This document shows, in pieces, positions 5,563 to 5,633 of a stretch of DNA of 5,633 nucleotides. This DNA is from Candidatus Planktophila sp. GTDB taxonomy: Bacteria > Actinomycetota > Actinomycetes > Nanopelagicales > Nanopelagicaceae. The DNA is taken from the NCBI GenBank assembly GCA_024641555.1, contig JAHECV010000042.1:1-5633 (forward strand), written 5' to 3'. Below the pieces are notes generated by a model. It had not been told where the DNA came from, did not search any database, and saw only the letters and a list, made by a program, of their open reading frames with translations. Within the stretch, counting starts at the first letter, position 1; every line of letters begins with the position of its first letter. The position numbers and the translations under genes are program-made.

Positions 5563-5633
5563 GTGCAAAAAGGTAATTCAAAGCTAGATTTACTTGCCGC
5601 AATTTCAGGATTCATGATTGCGCTGCAAGCACG
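5563..5633 (+). CDS. N-terminal fragment of a probable DMT/YdcZ-type transporter (3' truncated)
   Basis: From GTG at 5563 an open frame runs off the right edge: about 23 full codons, with a short polar start (QKGNSKLD) and then a hydrophobic helix, LLAAISGFMIALQAR. The pattern A-x-x-G-x-x-x-A-L-Q-x-R resembles the first helix of YdcZ/DUF606 drug/metabolite transporters, which usually continues as Q-x-x-x-N. Too little is present for a firm family call. The start could also be the in-frame ATG at 5614, but that would remove most of the first helix. CAGAAT at 5551-5556, 6 nt before GTG, is a possible weak -10 box. AAGG at 5547-5550 lies 12 nt before GTG and is a poor ribosome binding site. Confidence 0.5.
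   Translation, partial: MQKGNSKLDLLAAISGFMIALQA

Overview
The window looks like chromosomal DNA of a low-GC, free-living actinobacterium, possibly of the aquatic acI/Nanopelagicales type. This is an inference from several things seen here: a PGPGW/TIGR02611-type membrane protein, an actinobacterial-looking Uup-type ABC-F protein, GTG starts, ATGA overlaps, a near-absence of Shine-Dalgarno sequences, and TANNNT -10 boxes 6-8 nt before start codons (leaderless style). Coding is almost gapless. I see no mobile elements, CRISPR arrays, tRNA or rRNA.

Layout. At 1-200 (+) is the 3' end of an unrecognised gene, joined by an ATGA overlap to a small PGPGW membrane protein (197-526, +). A nitroreductase-family flavoprotein follows (551-1123, +). 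It converges on a two-gene minus-strand operon whose last stop codon lies one base from its own. That operon is kynU (kynureninase, 3208-1934) then kynA (tryptophan 2,3-dioxygenase, 1937-1125), again joined by an ATGA overlap. Divergent from kynU across only 24 bp is an ABC-F ATPase of the Uup type (3233-5002, +). Next come a UPF0114/YqhA-type membrane protein (5018-5548, +) and the first 23-24 codons of a probable DMT/YdcZ-type transporter (from 5563, +, cut by the window end).

How the genes fit together. KynA opens the tryptophan ring to N-formylkynurenine, and KynU splits kynurenine into anthranilate and alanine. The formamidase that joins the two steps is not in the window. KynU residues aligned to known specificity positions suggest it prefers kynurenine over 3-hydroxykynurenine, so this is probably the anthranilate (degradation or salvage) branch rather than NAD synthesis. 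The other genes look like housekeeping neighbours with no clear metabolic link to it.

The most interesting signals are regulatory. In the 24-bp kynU/uup intergenic gap, two opposed -10 boxes share one TA step. The nitroreductase and uup starts have nearly the same 17-bp -10/start layout. I found no convincing new multi-gene system.
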